DNA from: Sphingomonas montana
GTDB lineage: Bacteria; Pseudomonadota; Alphaproteobacteria; Sphingomonadales; Sphingomonadaceae
Direction: 5' to 3'
Assembly: GCF_001956315.1 (NCBI RefSeq)
Contig: NZ_MOLY01000041.1
Coordinates: 1-64,000 of the forward strand
DNA: 64,000 nt
How positions within the stretch are numbered: position 1 is the first letter of the stretch; each line of letters opens with the position of its first letter. The notes beneath the pieces were generated by a model. That model made no database searches. It saw only the letters and a program-made list of their open reading frames with translations, and was not told where the DNA came from. This document shows, in pieces, positions 1 to 8,344 of this stretch. The position numbers and the translations under genes were made by a program.

Positions 1-130
1 CGACGGGCGCAGCCGGCCGGTGGCGGTCGGCGGGATGGCCGGCGCGTGGCGGCTGGAGGGACTGGCCGCCGACAGCGCGGTGTTCGCGCGCGGGACGGAG
101 CGGGTGCGGGTCAGGCTGGCGGTCGACTGA
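1..130 (+). CDS. 3' end of an unidentified protein (partial)
   Basis: The window opens inside a reading frame that runs from base 2 to a TGA at 128-130, giving about 42 C-terminal residues. The tail reads as a short beta-rich segment (GMAGAWRLEGLAAD, then a run ending RVRVRLAVD). Tails of this shape (W-R-L-x-G ... R-V-R-L) remind me of small periplasmic domains of secretion or pilus proteins, but this is only an impression and the family cannot be named from so little sequence. Its last 20 bases overlap the 3' end of the convergent SulP gene, so the two stop codons cross over. Base composition matches the neighbouring genes. Confidence 0.5.
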   Translation, partial: DGRSRPVAVGGMAGAWRLEGLAADSAVFARGTERVRVRLAVD

Positions 131-1628
131 GCGGCGGCGGACCGGCGGGTGCGGCGCCCGCATCGTCAATGAGCGGCGCGTGGCGATCGATCAGCGTGGC
201 GCTGGCGGCGTTCAGGCCGACGACGTCGACCTGTGTGCCGCGGGCGCGCAGCGTCGTCACCACCCGTTCGACCGCGCCGACGGCGGTGACGTCCCATAGA
301 TGCGCGCCGGTCAGGTCGATCCGCACGGTGCGCGTGGTGTCGCGCAGGTCGAACCGATCGGCGAAGATATCCGCGCTGGCGAAGAAGACCTGACCGGTGA
401 CGGTGTAGGTCCGGACGTCCGCTGTGGCATCGTAGTCGGTCCGGACGTCCATCAGCCGGGTGACCTTGAAGGCGAAGAACAGCCCGCTGAGCAGGACGCC
501 CACTATGACGCCGGCCGACAGGTCGTGCGTCGCCACCGTCACCGCGACGGTCGCCAGCATCACGACGCCCGACAATTTGGGATGGCGCGCGAGATCGCGG
601 AACGACCCCCAGGAGAAGGTGCTGATCGACACCATCACCATGATCGCGACCAGCGCCGCGACCGGCACCTGCGCCACCCAGGGGCGCAGCGGCACCAGCA
701 CGACGAGAAGGAACACGCCCGCCGCCAGCGTCGACAGCCGGCCGCGCCCGCCATAGCGGACATTGCCGACCGTCTGGCCGATCATGCCGCAGCCGGCGAT
801 GCCGCCGAACAACCCGGCCGCGACATTGGCGAGCCCGAGGCCGGTGCATTCGCGTGCCTTGTCGCTGCCCGTTTCGGTCAGCTCGTCCACGACGCCCGCG
901 GTCATCATCGATTCGAGCAGGCCGACCGCCGCCATCGCCAGCGCATAGGGCGCCACGATACGCAGCGTTTCCCAGCCGAGCGGGACATAAGGGAAGGCGA
1001 AGCTGGGCAGCGACGCGGGCAGCCGGCCGAGATCGGCGATCGTGGCGACCGGCATCGGGAACAGCGCCGCGACGACCGTCAGCACGACGATGCAGACCAG
1101 CGGCGAGGGAATGACGGTGGTCAGCCGCGGCAGCAGGTAGATGATCGCAAGGCCGCCGGCGACCATGGCATAGGTGTGCCAGCTGACGTCGACCAGTTGC
1201 GGCAGCTGTGCCGCGAAGATCAGGATCGCGAGCGCGTTGACGAAGCCGGTGCGGACCGAGCGCGAGACGAACCGCATGAGGATGTCGAGCTTGCACAGCC
1301 CGAACAGGATCTGGAACAGTCCGGCGAGGACCGTGGCGGCGAGCAGATATTGCAGCCCGTAACTGTGGACGAGGGCGGCCACGACCAGCGCGACCGACCC
1401 GGCCGCGCCCGAGATCATCGCCGGGCGGCCGCCGACGAACGCGATGACGATGCCGATGACGAAGGAGGCGAACAGCCCGACCTCCGGATCGATGCCGGCG
1501 ACGACCGCGAAGGCGATCACTTCCGGAATGAGGGCGAAGGTGGCAACCATGCCGGCCAGCATGTCGCGCCGCGCGCCGCCGAAGCCGTCGAACCATTCGG
1601 CCCGGTAGCGGGATAGAGCAGATGTCAT
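111..1628 (-). CDS. SulP family anion transporter with STAS domain
   Basis: Predicted inner-membrane SulP/SLC26-type transporter of 505 residues, likely moving sulfate, bicarbonate or another small anion. The sequence opens with a short cytoplasmic stretch (MTSALSRYRAEWFDGF), then about ten to twelve hydrophobic segments with the typical first-helix signature (GMVATFALIPEVIAFAVVAG), and ends in a cytoplasmic STAS domain over roughly the last 90 residues (VRIDLTGAHLWDVTAVGAVE). The open frame extends upstream to 1745, but the extra residues are not membrane-like and lack family resemblance, so I start at the ATG at 1628. No strong ribosome site precedes it. It stands alone, convergent with the truncated gene on the left and divergent from the GH127 gene. 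The substrate cannot be read from sequence; the family call is firm. Confidence 0.88.
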   Translation of the reverse strand: MTSALSRYRAEWFDGFGGARRDMLAGMVATFALIPEVIAFAVVAGIDPEVGLFASFVIGIVIAFVGGRPAMISGAAGSVALVVAALVHSYGLQYLLAATVLAGLFQILFGLCKLDILMRFVSRSVRTGFVNALAILIFAAQLPQLVDVSWHTYAMVAGGLAIIYLLPRLTTVIPSPLVCIVVLTVVAALFPMPVATIADLGRLPASLPSFAFPYVPLGWETLRIVAPYALAMAAVGLLESMMTAGVVDELTETGSDKARECTGLGLANVAAGLFGGIAGCGMIGQTVGNVRYGGRGRLSTLAAGVFLLVVLVPLRPWVAQVPVAALVAIMVMVSISTFSWGSFRDLARHPKLSGVVMLATVAVTVATHDLSAGVIVGVLLSGLFFAFKVTRLMDVRTDYDATADVRTYTVTGQVFFASADIFADRFDLRDTTRTVRIDLTGAHLWDVTAVGAVERVVTTLRARGTQVDVVGLNAASATLIDRHAPLIDDAGAAPAGPPPLSRPPA

Positions 1629-1897
1629 ATGTGAGAACTCGCAGACCGCGCAGCAGGACCGGCCGGTTTCGACCGGCGGCGGGAAAGGCATGCGCTTCGC
1701 GTTGTCCGGCGGATCGGCGGCCGGAATAGCCACCCGGGTTTGCACCGGGTCCTAGTGAGTGGGGCGGCTGTTAACGGATCGCCGGCGGCAAGGCAATGCT
1801 TTCGGATCCGCGCCGGGGTAAGCGGCGGCCGCTTGATCGTCGGTCGGCTTATGATACGCCGTGAGATAATGAGAACAGATGCGCTGAGGATGCGGCG

Positions 1898-3856
1898 ATG
1901 AGGACCCCCTGTTGTGCCGCCCCGTCGCGTCGGACGTTCCTGGGCGGGGTTGCGACCGGGGCGGTGCTGGCCGGGTCTGGTGCGCTGGCGGCGGCGCCAG
2001 CGCCGACTGCGCAGGTGCCGCGCCCGGCCGGGTTGCCGGTGGCGAAGCTGCGGCCGTTCGACCTGGCGGACGTGACGCTGGGCGACGGTCCGTTCCTGCA
2101 TGCCCAACGCCGGACCGAGGCGTATCTGCTGACGTTGCAGCCGGACCGGATGCTGCACAATTTTCGCGTGAATGCCGGCCTGGCGCCGAAGGCCGCGGTG
2201 TATGGCGGTTGGGAATCAGCGGCGATCTGGGCGGATATCAACTGCCACGGCCATACGCTCGGCCATTATCTGTCGGCCTGTGCGCTGGCCTACCGATCGA
2301 CCGGCGATGCGCGCTACAAGGCGCGGGTGGACTATATCGCGGACGAACTCGCGGCCTGCCAGGCGGCGGCGGGGACCGGCCTCGTCTGCGCGTTCCCCGA
2401 TGGTCCGGCGCTGGTGGCGCGGCACCTGCGCGGCGAGCCGATCACGGGGGTGCCGTGGTACACGCTGCACAAGGTCTATGCCGGGCTGCGGGACGGGGCG
2501 ATGCTGGCGGACAGCACGACGTCGCGCGCGGTGCTGCTGCGGCTGGCGGACTGGGCGGTCGTCGCGACGCGCCCGCTGAGCAATGCGCAGTTCGAGACGA
2601 TGCTGGATACCGAGCATGGGGGCATGAACGAGGTGTTCGCCGACCTGGCGCTGATGACCGGCAAGCCGGACTATGCGCGCATGGCGGAGCGTTTTTCGCA
2701 CAAGGCGGTGATGGCGCCGCTGGCGCAGAACCGCGACCGGCTGGACGGGATGCACGCCAATACGCAGATCCCGAAGATCGTCGGGTTCCAGCGCGTGTGG
2801 GAGGCGACCGGCAAGCCGGAATATCATGCGGCGTCGGCATTCTTCTGGAAGACGGTAGCGCTGACGCGGTCGTTCGCGACGGGCGGGCACGGCGACAACG
2901 AGCTTTTCTTTCCGGCGGCCGATTTTGCCGAGCATGTGTTTTCCGCAAAGGGATCCGAAACCTGCGGCCAGCACAACATGCTGAAGCTGACCCGCGCGCT
3001 GTTCCTGCACGATCCGCAGGCGCGCTATGCCGACTATTACGAGCGGACCCTGTTCAACGGGATCCTGGCGTCACAGGATCCCAACAGCGGCATGACGACC
3101 TATTTCCAGGGTGCGCGGCCGGGGTACATGAAGCTGTACCATACGGCGGAGCATTCCTTCTGGTGCTGCACCGGAACGGGCATGGAGAACCATGTCAAAT
3201 ATCGCGATTCGATCTATTTTCATGACGATGCCGCGCTGTACGTGAACCTGTTCGTGCCTTCGGCCGTGACGTGGCGGGAGAAGGGCGCGGTGCTGACGCA
3301 GGCGACGGCGTTTCCCGATGCGGCCACCACGACGCTGCGCTGGACGCTGGAGCGGCCGACCGCGCTGACGCTGAAGCTGCGTCACCCCGGCTGGAGCCGG
3401 ACCGCGGTGGTGCTGGTGAACGGTGCGGAAGCGGCACGGTCGACGACCCCTGGCAGCTATGTCGCGCTGGCGCGGACGTGGCGGCAGGGCGACATGGTGG
3501 AACTGCGGCTGGTCATGGAAACCGGCGTTGCGCGGTCGCCGGCAGCGCCGGACATCGTGGCGTTCACCTATGGCCCGCTGGTGCTGGCCGGGGCGCTGGG
3601 CCGAGAAGGCTTGCCCGACGGGGCGGACCGGATCGTCAACGAACGCAAATATGGAGAGTATAACGCGACGCCGTTCACACCGCCGACGCTGGCGGGGGAA
3701 CCGGAGACGATCGCACGGACGATCCGGCCGGGCGCGCGGCCGCTGGAGTTCACGATCGCCGCGGCGGACGCGACGACCGTGCGGCTGATCCCGTACCACC
3801 GGATCGCGCATGAGCGCTATGCGACCCACTGGAAGATCGCGCCGAAGCTGGCCTGA
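1898..3856 (+). CDS. GH127 beta-L-arabinofuranosidase-like protein, Tat-exported
   Basis: Predicted glycoside hydrolase family 127 (former DUF1680) enzyme of 652 residues, likely releasing terminal beta-L-arabinofuranose from plant or glycoprotein glycans. A twin-arginine signal (SRRTFLGG, hydrophobic run, then ALAAAP) points to export in folded form. The (alpha/alpha)6-barrel signature is present (GHTLGHYLSACALAY near residue 125). The zinc/cysteine catalytic site of the family is visible as E354 and C356 in SETCGQHN and C423-C424 in FWCCTGTG; in the characterised Bifidobacterium enzyme a Glu and three Cys at equivalent places bind zinc, one Cys being the nucleophile. An AAP-type low-complexity stretch follows the signal. 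It is not next to the arabinose cluster 50 kb downstream but fits the same diet. Family call firm, exact substrate inferred. Confidence 0.88.
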   Translation: MRTPCCAAPSRRTFLGGVATGAVLAGSGALAAAPAPTAQVPRPAGLPVAKLRPFDLADVTLGDGPFLHAQRRTEAYLLTLQPDRMLHNFRVNAGLAPKAAVYGGWESAAIWADINCHGHTLGHYLSACALAYRSTGDARYKARVDYIADELAACQAAAGTGLVCAFPDGPALVARHLRGEPITGVPWYTLHKVYAGLRDGAMLADSTTSRAVLLRLADWAVVATRPLSNAQFETMLDTEHGGMNEVFADLALMTGKPDYARMAERFSHKAVMAPLAQNRDRLDGMHANTQIPKIVGFQRVWEATGKPEYHAASAFFWKTVALTRSFATGGHGDNELFFPAADFAEHVFSAKGSETCGQHNMLKLTRALFLHDPQARYADYYERTLFNGILASQDPNSGMTTYFQGARPGYMKLYHTAEHSFWCCTGTGMENHVKYRDSIYFHDDAALYVNLFVPSAVTWREKGAVLTQATAFPDAATTTLRWTLERPTALTLKLRHPGWSRTAVVLVNGAEAARSTTPGSYVALARTWRQGDMVELRLVMETGVARSPAAPDIVAFTYGPLVLAGALGREGLPDGADRIVNERKYGEYNATPFTPPTLAGEPETIARTIRPGARPLEFTIAAADATTVRLIPYHRIAHERYATHWKIAPKLA

Positions 3857-3912
3857 CGCCGTCCGCCGCCTGTCCGAACCGCGCTCGCTTCGGGCGGACG
3901 GCGCGCGCGGGC

Positions 3913-6009
3913 CTAGTAGAGCCCGTTGATCTCCGTCGTCAGGCGGGGGCCGGTGGGGCGGAGAAGGGGGCTGTCGCCAGGACGGCGGCGGAGTTCGATA
4001 TTGGCTTCCTCGCCGCGAAGGCGGGCATATTGGCGGTCGGTGGCGGTGTCGGCGCTGGCCTTGTCGCGCAGGATGGTGGGTTTCAGGAAGACGAACAGCG
4101 TGCGCTTCGTACGGCTGGTCGACCGGCTCTTGAACAGGTTGCCGAGGACGGGAACGTCGCCGAGGACCGGCACCTGGCTGCGGCTGTTCTGGCGATCGTC
4201 GGTGATGAGGCCGCCGAGCACGATGGTGCCGCCATTGTCGGCCAGCACCTTGGTCTGGATCGCGCGGCGGTTGGTGATGAGATCGGCCGCACCCGACACC
4301 GCGCCGACGAGCGAGGACACTTCCTGGCTGACCTCCAGCCGGACGACGTTGCCCTGCAGGATGCGCGGGATGACGCGCAGCGTGATGCCGACATCCTGTC
4401 GTTCGATGGTGGTGAACGGGTTGGTGCTGTTGCCGTCGGTCGCGAAGCTGCCGGTGCGGAACGGGACGTTCTGGCCGACGACGATCTGCGCGACTTCGTT
4501 GTCGAGCGTGGTGACGCTGGGCGTGCTGAGCAGGTTGGCGCGGGTGGAGGTGCCGAGCGCCTGGACCAGGATGTTAAAATTGTTGCCGATGCCGACATTC
4601 CCGCTCAGCCCGTTGGCGAGCACGCCGGCGGCGGCGACCGGGTTGACGACCGACAGGATCGCGCTGAGCGGCAGGCCGAGCGTGGTGGCGGAGTTCGACA
4701 GGCCGTCCGCGCCGGTGATGGCGGCGGCGCCGACGCCGAGCTGAATACCGAGCGCCTCGGCCTGATCGCCGGTGATCTCCACGATCGCGGCCTCGATCAG
4801 CACCTGGGGCCGGCGGACGTCGAGATCGGTGATCAGCGGTTCGAGCGAGGCGATCGCGGCGGGCGTGCCGCGCACCACGATGGCGTTGATTTCGGGCGCG
4901 GGCTGAACCGCGAGATCGGGGGTGGAGAAGCCCTGAACGGCCGGCCGCTGTCCACCGGCACCCGCGCCGATGCTGCCCGACGCGCCGAGCAGCGAGCCTA
5001 GCCCGCCCCCGCTGCCGCCCCCGGCCGCCGCGGCCAGCGCGGAACCACCGGCCGCGGACAGCGACGGGCCGATGCCGCCGCCCAGGTTGCTGCCACCGCC
5101 GAGGCCGCCGGCACCGATCGACGAACCGGCCAGGCTGCGCGCAACCGGGTTGTCGGCGGCGCCCGCGCCGTCGCCGAGCAGGCCGCGCAGGACGAGCGTG
5201 ATCGATTCCGCGTCGCCGTTGGTCAGCCGGAAGACGCGGGTGATGGGGGTGGCGCCGCCGGGCTGGTCGAGCAGCCGGGCCATGCGGCGCGCCTCCGCCA
5301 GCGAGGATGCGTCGCCGCGCACCAGGACTATGTTGCTTCGTTCGTCGGCGACGACCTTTGCCCCGCCGTCGCCCATCACCGCCTGGATCGCGGTCGCGAC
5401 ATCGCGCGCGGAACCGTTGCGGAGCGTGATGCTGTCGAAATTGGTGCCGCCGCCGCTGTCGAGCGATGCGGCCAGCCGTTCGATGCGGCGGACATTTTCG
5501 GCATAGTCGGTGACGACGACCGCGTCGGGGTTGGTGATCGCCTCGATCGTGCCGAAGCTGGCGACGAGCGGACGGAACACGCGGACCGCAGCCTCCGGTT
5601 GCAGGTTGCGCAGCCGGATGAGGCGGGTGACGACGTCCTGCGCGCCGGCCGTGCCGCGGACGCCCGAACTGCCGCCATCGCGGATCGCGTTGGCCTGCGG
5701 GATGATGCGCCAGCTGCGTCCCGACCGGACGGCGGCGAACCCCTGGACGCGCAGGACGGACTGGAACAGTTCCCACACGCCGCCGATGCTGAGCGGTTCG
5801 GCGGAAGTGACGTTGACGCGACCCTTGACGGACGGGTCGAGGATGAGCGTGCGGCCGGTGATGCGGCTGATCTGTTCTGCGACGTCGGCGATTTCGACGT
5901 CGCGCATGTTGACGACGACGTCGGCGACCGGGGCCTGCGCGGGGGCAGGCATCGCGGGCAGCAGCGCGGCAAGCGCCACGGCGGCAAGGAAACGGGTCGG
6001 GCGGATCAT
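3913..6009 (-). CDS. gspD: Type II secretion system secretin GspD
   Basis: Outer-membrane secretin forming the exit channel of the type II secretion system; 698 residues. A signal peptide ends near AQA at residue 25. The N0 domain follows (VVNMRDVEIADVAEQISRITG), then the N1-N3 repeats with the ring-building pattern (ITRVFRLTNGDAESI). A long Gly/Ser/Ala-rich stretch around residues 285-355 corresponds to the variable loop of the N3 region. The secretin core begins near residue 395 (RRPQVLIEAAIVEITGDQ) and carries the terminal signature VPVLGDVPVLGNLFKSR. It is the last gene of the leftward gspG-H-I-C-D block, 10 bases after gspC. No pilotin gene (gspS) is visible in the window. The long Gly-rich loop is within the family's range. 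Confidence 0.96.
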   Translation of the reverse strand: MIRPTRFLAAVALAALLPAMPAPAQAPVADVVVNMRDVEIADVAEQISRITGRTLILDPSVKGRVNVTSAEPLSIGGVWELFQSVLRVQGFAAVRSGRSWRIIPQANAIRDGGSSGVRGTAGAQDVVTRLIRLRNLQPEAAVRVFRPLVASFGTIEAITNPDAVVVTDYAENVRRIERLAASLDSGGGTNFDSITLRNGSARDVATAIQAVMGDGGAKVVADERSNIVLVRGDASSLAEARRMARLLDQPGGATPITRVFRLTNGDAESITLVLRGLLGDGAGAADNPVARSLAGSSIGAGGLGGGSNLGGGIGPSLSAAGGSALAAAAGGGSGGGLGSLLGASGSIGAGAGGQRPAVQGFSTPDLAVQPAPEINAIVVRGTPAAIASLEPLITDLDVRRPQVLIEAAIVEITGDQAEALGIQLGVGAAAITGADGLSNSATTLGLPLSAILSVVNPVAAAGVLANGLSGNVGIGNNFNILVQALGTSTRANLLSTPSVTTLDNEVAQIVVGQNVPFRTGSFATDGNSTNPFTTIERQDVGITLRVIPRILQGNVVRLEVSQEVSSLVGAVSGAADLITNRRAIQTKVLADNGGTIVLGGLITDDRQNSRSQVPVLGDVPVLGNLFKSRSTSRTKRTLFVFLKPTILRDKASADTATDRQYARLRGEEANIELRRRPGDSPLLRPTGPRLTTEINGLY

Positions 6010-6019
6010 GCGGGGTCCT

Positions 6020-6868
6020 TCACCGGGCCGGGAGCGATACGGCGATACGACGGCCGTTCCGGACGAGTTCTACGCGTAGCGGGCCGCCGGCGGCGGCGGA
6101 AGCGAACAATGCCCGATCCCGCGACGCATCGCCGACGGCGACGCCGTTGACGCGTTCGACCAGGTCACCGGGTTGCAGCCCCGCCGACCGCATGGCGGGC
6201 GATGCGCCCGTGCCGATGCGGTAGCCGCCGTCGGTGGCAGTGGCGCCCATGCTGTCGAGGAAAGCGGAGGGGGCGCCGAGGCCGGAGGGCGGGGGCGAGA
6301 AGACGAGCGGCGCGGAGGGAACGGGTGCCGGGGCGGTCGGCGTGGGCAGGCCGACGAACGGCTGGGCCGCGGGCGCGGTGCCGGCGGGGGCAGGCGGCGC
6401 GCCGGGTTTCGGAAAACCGAGCGTCTGGAGGCCGGCGGGGCCGCGCAGCAGGACATGATCGACCGCAATGCTGTCGACGATCGCGCCGCCGGGGGCGGGA
6501 TCGCCGATATGGAGCAGTGTCGACGGCGCGTCACCGGCCGAAACGAGCGCGGTCGATGCGCTGGCGGGGCGCGCGAACATGATGGCGCGCAACGTCAGGT
6601 TGCCGGCGACGGCGGTGGCGGCGAGCGGCGCCGACGATCCGAACGGGCTGGCCGCGACGATCGCGGCGACATCGATCGGCGGGGGCGGGGCGGGGGGCAC
6701 GAACGCGACGGCGGGGGCGGGCAACCCCGATTCGCCGCTCAACCGCCAGGTGAGGCCGGCAAGTGCCACCGCGACCGAGACGATGACCGCGCAGGTGAAC
6801 AGGTCGACGCCGATCGCCGCGCGGCTGCGCGCGACCCGGACGGGCAATGCTGCGGCAACGAGCGTCAT
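6020..6868 (-). CDS. gspC: Type II secretion system inner-membrane protein GspC
   Basis: Bitopic inner-membrane protein linking the inner-membrane platform to the secretin; 282 residues. One transmembrane helix lies around residues 22-40 (LFTCAVIVSVAVALAGLTW), followed by a Pro/Ala-rich periplasmic linker, a homology region (SPFGSSAPLAATAVAGNLTLRAIMFA) that in the family contacts the secretin N0 domain, another Pro/Ala-rich linker, and a C-terminal PDZ domain (AMRSAGLQPGDLVERVNGVAV). Its start codon overlaps the gspI stop by four bases (ATGA), indicating translational coupling, and gspD follows 10 bases later. The domain order is canonical for PDZ-type GspC. Confidence 0.93.
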   Translation of the reverse strand: MTLVAAALPVRVARSRAAIGVDLFTCAVIVSVAVALAGLTWRLSGESGLPAPAVAFVPPAPPPPIDVAAIVAASPFGSSAPLAATAVAGNLTLRAIMFARPASASTALVSAGDAPSTLLHIGDPAPGGAIVDSIAVDHVLLRGPAGLQTLGFPKPGAPPAPAGTAPAAQPFVGLPTPTAPAPVPSAPLVFSPPPSGLGAPSAFLDSMGATATDGGYRIGTGASPAMRSAGLQPGDLVERVNGVAVGDASRDRALFASAAAGGPLRVELVRNGRRIAVSLPAR

Positions 6869-7350
6869 GCTACGGGCACCGGCGCGACCTTCGGCCCGCG
6901 ATCGACGAAGCCGCCGAGCGTGACCATGGGGTTGGCACCCGGCGGGCCGACGGCGACGTCGATGCGGGACAGATCGGGGTCCGGGCTGGTGCGGATCATG
7001 GTGCGCACCTGCCAGCGTCGGCCGAGCATGTCGACCGTTCCTGCGCCGGCGGCGCCGGATGAGTCGCCCAGTGCCAGTTCGGTCAGGCGGTTTTCGGCGA
7101 CCCAGACTGCGGCGGCGCGCGATTCGAGCCGCGCGATCGAATCGATATGGCTTTCCACCGCGCGGACCAGGCCGGCGGCGGCGACACCCAGGATGAGGAG
7201 TGCGACGAGCGCCTCGATCAGTGAGAAGCCCTGTTCGGTCGAATTAACCGAGTTGCGCGGGGTTCTCGACAGGCTCGAACCAGGCGGAGCCAGCGGAAGG
7301 TGTCTGGATTTTACCGGTGGGTTCGAGCCTGTCGAGAACCGGCGCGTCAT
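6865..7350 (-). CDS. gspI: Type II secretion minor pseudopilin GspI with a repeat-lengthened leader
   Basis: Minor pseudopilin of the secretion pseudopilus tip, 161 residues before processing. The prepilin signature is unmistakable: cleavage site EQG followed by FSLIEALVALLILG, with the conserved Glu at +5. The ATG at 7350 overlaps the gspH stop (ATGA), which fixes the start. The leader before the cleavage site is therefore about 45 residues, several times the usual 6-15, because an inverted pair of the common palindromic repeat (7261-7340) lies between codon 4 and the cleavage motif and is read through in frame. No in-frame ATG, GTG or TTG exists between the repeat and the cleavage site, so the long leader cannot be avoided by a later conventional start. 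The mature domain is of normal length. Whether the prepilin peptidase accepts this leader is an open point. Confidence 0.88.
   Translation of the reverse strand: MTRRFSTGSNPPVKSRHLPLAPPGSSLSRTPRNSVNSTEQGFSLIEALVALLILGVAAAGLVRAVESHIDSIARLESRAAAVWVAENRLTELALGDSSGAAGAGTVDMLGRRWQVRTMIRTSPDPDLSRIDVAVGPPGANPMVTLGGFVDRGPKVAPVPVA
7261..7340. repeat. Palindromic repeat family A, inverted pair inside gspI
   Basis: Two 21-base arms, GGTTCTCGACAGGCTCGAAC(C) at 7261-7281 and its exact reverse complement at 7320-7340, are separated by 38 bases. The same arm recurs at eight other places in the window, otherwise mostly between genes. Here the whole unit is translated as part of the GspI leader without a stop codon. 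Confidence 0.95.
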
Positions 7351-7823
7351 GACGCGCCGTCCGCGGTGGTCGTCACGGTCATGCCGTCGTAGCGCACGTG
7401 CCAGCTGTCCGCCGCCGAGCCGATGCGCGCGTCGATGGTGCCGCCCATGCCGTCGATGCCGATCGGAACGGGGGCGGGGGTGACGCCGGACAGCGTCACG
7501 CCCGACGGCAGGTCGTGCCGCGCGAGCAGCGGCGTGTCGGACGTGGCCCAGCGGCGGCCGTCCCACGCGACGAAACCGTAGCCGCGCGCGTCGGCGGTGA
7601 AGGCGACGGCGCGGTCGGTGACCATCACGTCGTCGGCGGCCATGCGGATCCGCGCGGACAGGCGACGCGCCTCGCTTTCCGCGCCGGCGCCGTGGGTGGT
7701 GGCCCCCATGCCCAGCGTCACCGCGCCGGCCGCGATGCCGATGATGACCAGGACCACCAGCATTTCGACCAGCGTCATGCCGGCTTCGGAGCCGGAATGA
7801 GAACGGAACCCGCTCGTGCGCAT
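7347..7823 (-). CDS. gspH: Type II secretion minor pseudopilin GspH
   Basis: Minor pseudopilin, 158 residues. The leader is short and ordinary (MRTSGFRSHSGSEAG), cleaved before MTLVEMLVVLVIIGIAAG with Glu at +5. The rest has the GspH-type globular head (SARIRMAADDVMVTDRAVAFT, followed by a FVAWDGRRW segment). It starts 4 bases after the gspG stop and ends in an ATGA overlap with gspI, so the three genes are tightly coupled in one transcript. Length and layout are normal for the family. Confidence 0.92.
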   Translation of the reverse strand: MRTSGFRSHSGSEAGMTLVEMLVVLVIIGIAAGAVTLGMGATTHGAGAESEARRLSARIRMAADDVMVTDRAVAFTADARGYGFVAWDGRRWATSDTPLLARHDLPSGVTLSGVTPAPVPIGIDGMGGTIDARIGSAADSWHVRYDGMTVTTTADGAS

Positions 7824-7827
7824 GCGG

Positions 7828-8256
7828 TCAGCGGCGGCGTTCGGTCAGGTCCGCGTCGAGCCCCTCGCCGCCCGGCTGGCCGTCCTTGCCGAGCGAGGAC
7901 AGGTCGAAGCCGGTGCCGCTCGCGCTAGGATTGCGATAGGCGTAGGGCCGGCCCCAGGGGTCCATCGGCACCTGCGGCAGATAGCCTTCGGACGCATAGT
8001 TGGCGGGCACCGGCGCGCCGGACGGCCGTTCGGCGAGTGCGGTCAGGCCCTGTTGCGTCGACGGATAGTCGCCATTGTCGAGCCGGTACATCTTGAGTGC
8101 CGCGGCGATCGTCTTCAGATCGGTGCGCGCCACGGTGACGCGCGCCTCGTCCGGCCGGCCGATGACGTTGGGCACGATGAGCGCGGCGACGAGCGCGATG
8201 ATCGCCAGCACGACGATCATTTCGACCAGCGTCAGCCCGGCCTGACTGTCACCCAA
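7828..8256 (-). CDS. gspG: Type II secretion major pseudopilin GspG
   Basis: Major pseudopilin that polymerises into the secretion piston; 142 residues with the start I prefer. Cleavage falls after QAG, before LTLVEMIVVLAIIALVAAL; the calcium-site tail is present (DLSSLGKDGQPGGEGLDADLTE), as is the conserved PMDPWGRPYAY. An upstream ATG at 8322 would add 22 residues, but those codons (aca, att, cta, gta, aga, cat) are rare in this genome and would make an unusually long leader. A TTG at 8256 gives a 7-residue leader and the usual family length, and frees the space towards gspL for a divergent promoter. The gene itself is certain; the start is a judgement. It heads the gspG-H-I-C-D block. Confidence 0.9.
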   Translation of the reverse strand: MGDSQAGLTLVEMIVVLAIIALVAALIVPNVIGRPDEARVTVARTDLKTIAAALKMYRLDNGDYPSTQQGLTALAERPSGAPVPANYASEGYLPQVPMDPWGRPYAYRNPSASGTGFDLSSLGKDGQPGGEGLDADLTERRR

Positions 8257-8344
8257 ATGTCTTTGTTGAGGCAGTACCCGTTGGGCCTGCGGTAGGCTAA
8301 TGTCTGTCGGCAACGTCGTCATCGGACCACCAATAAGGCTTTAT
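8257..8344. promoter_or_regulatory. Probable divergent promoter region between gspG and gspL
   Basis: This 88-base stretch is distinctly richer in A+T than the coding sequence on either side and contains codons rare here if read as either gene's 5' extension. It is the only place where promoters for both the leftward and rightward secretion blocks could sit without lying inside a gene. I cannot pick convincing -35/-10 hexamers. If the ATGs at 8322 (gspG) and 8300 (gspL) were used instead, the two genes would overlap head to head by 23 bases. Confidence 0.35.
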
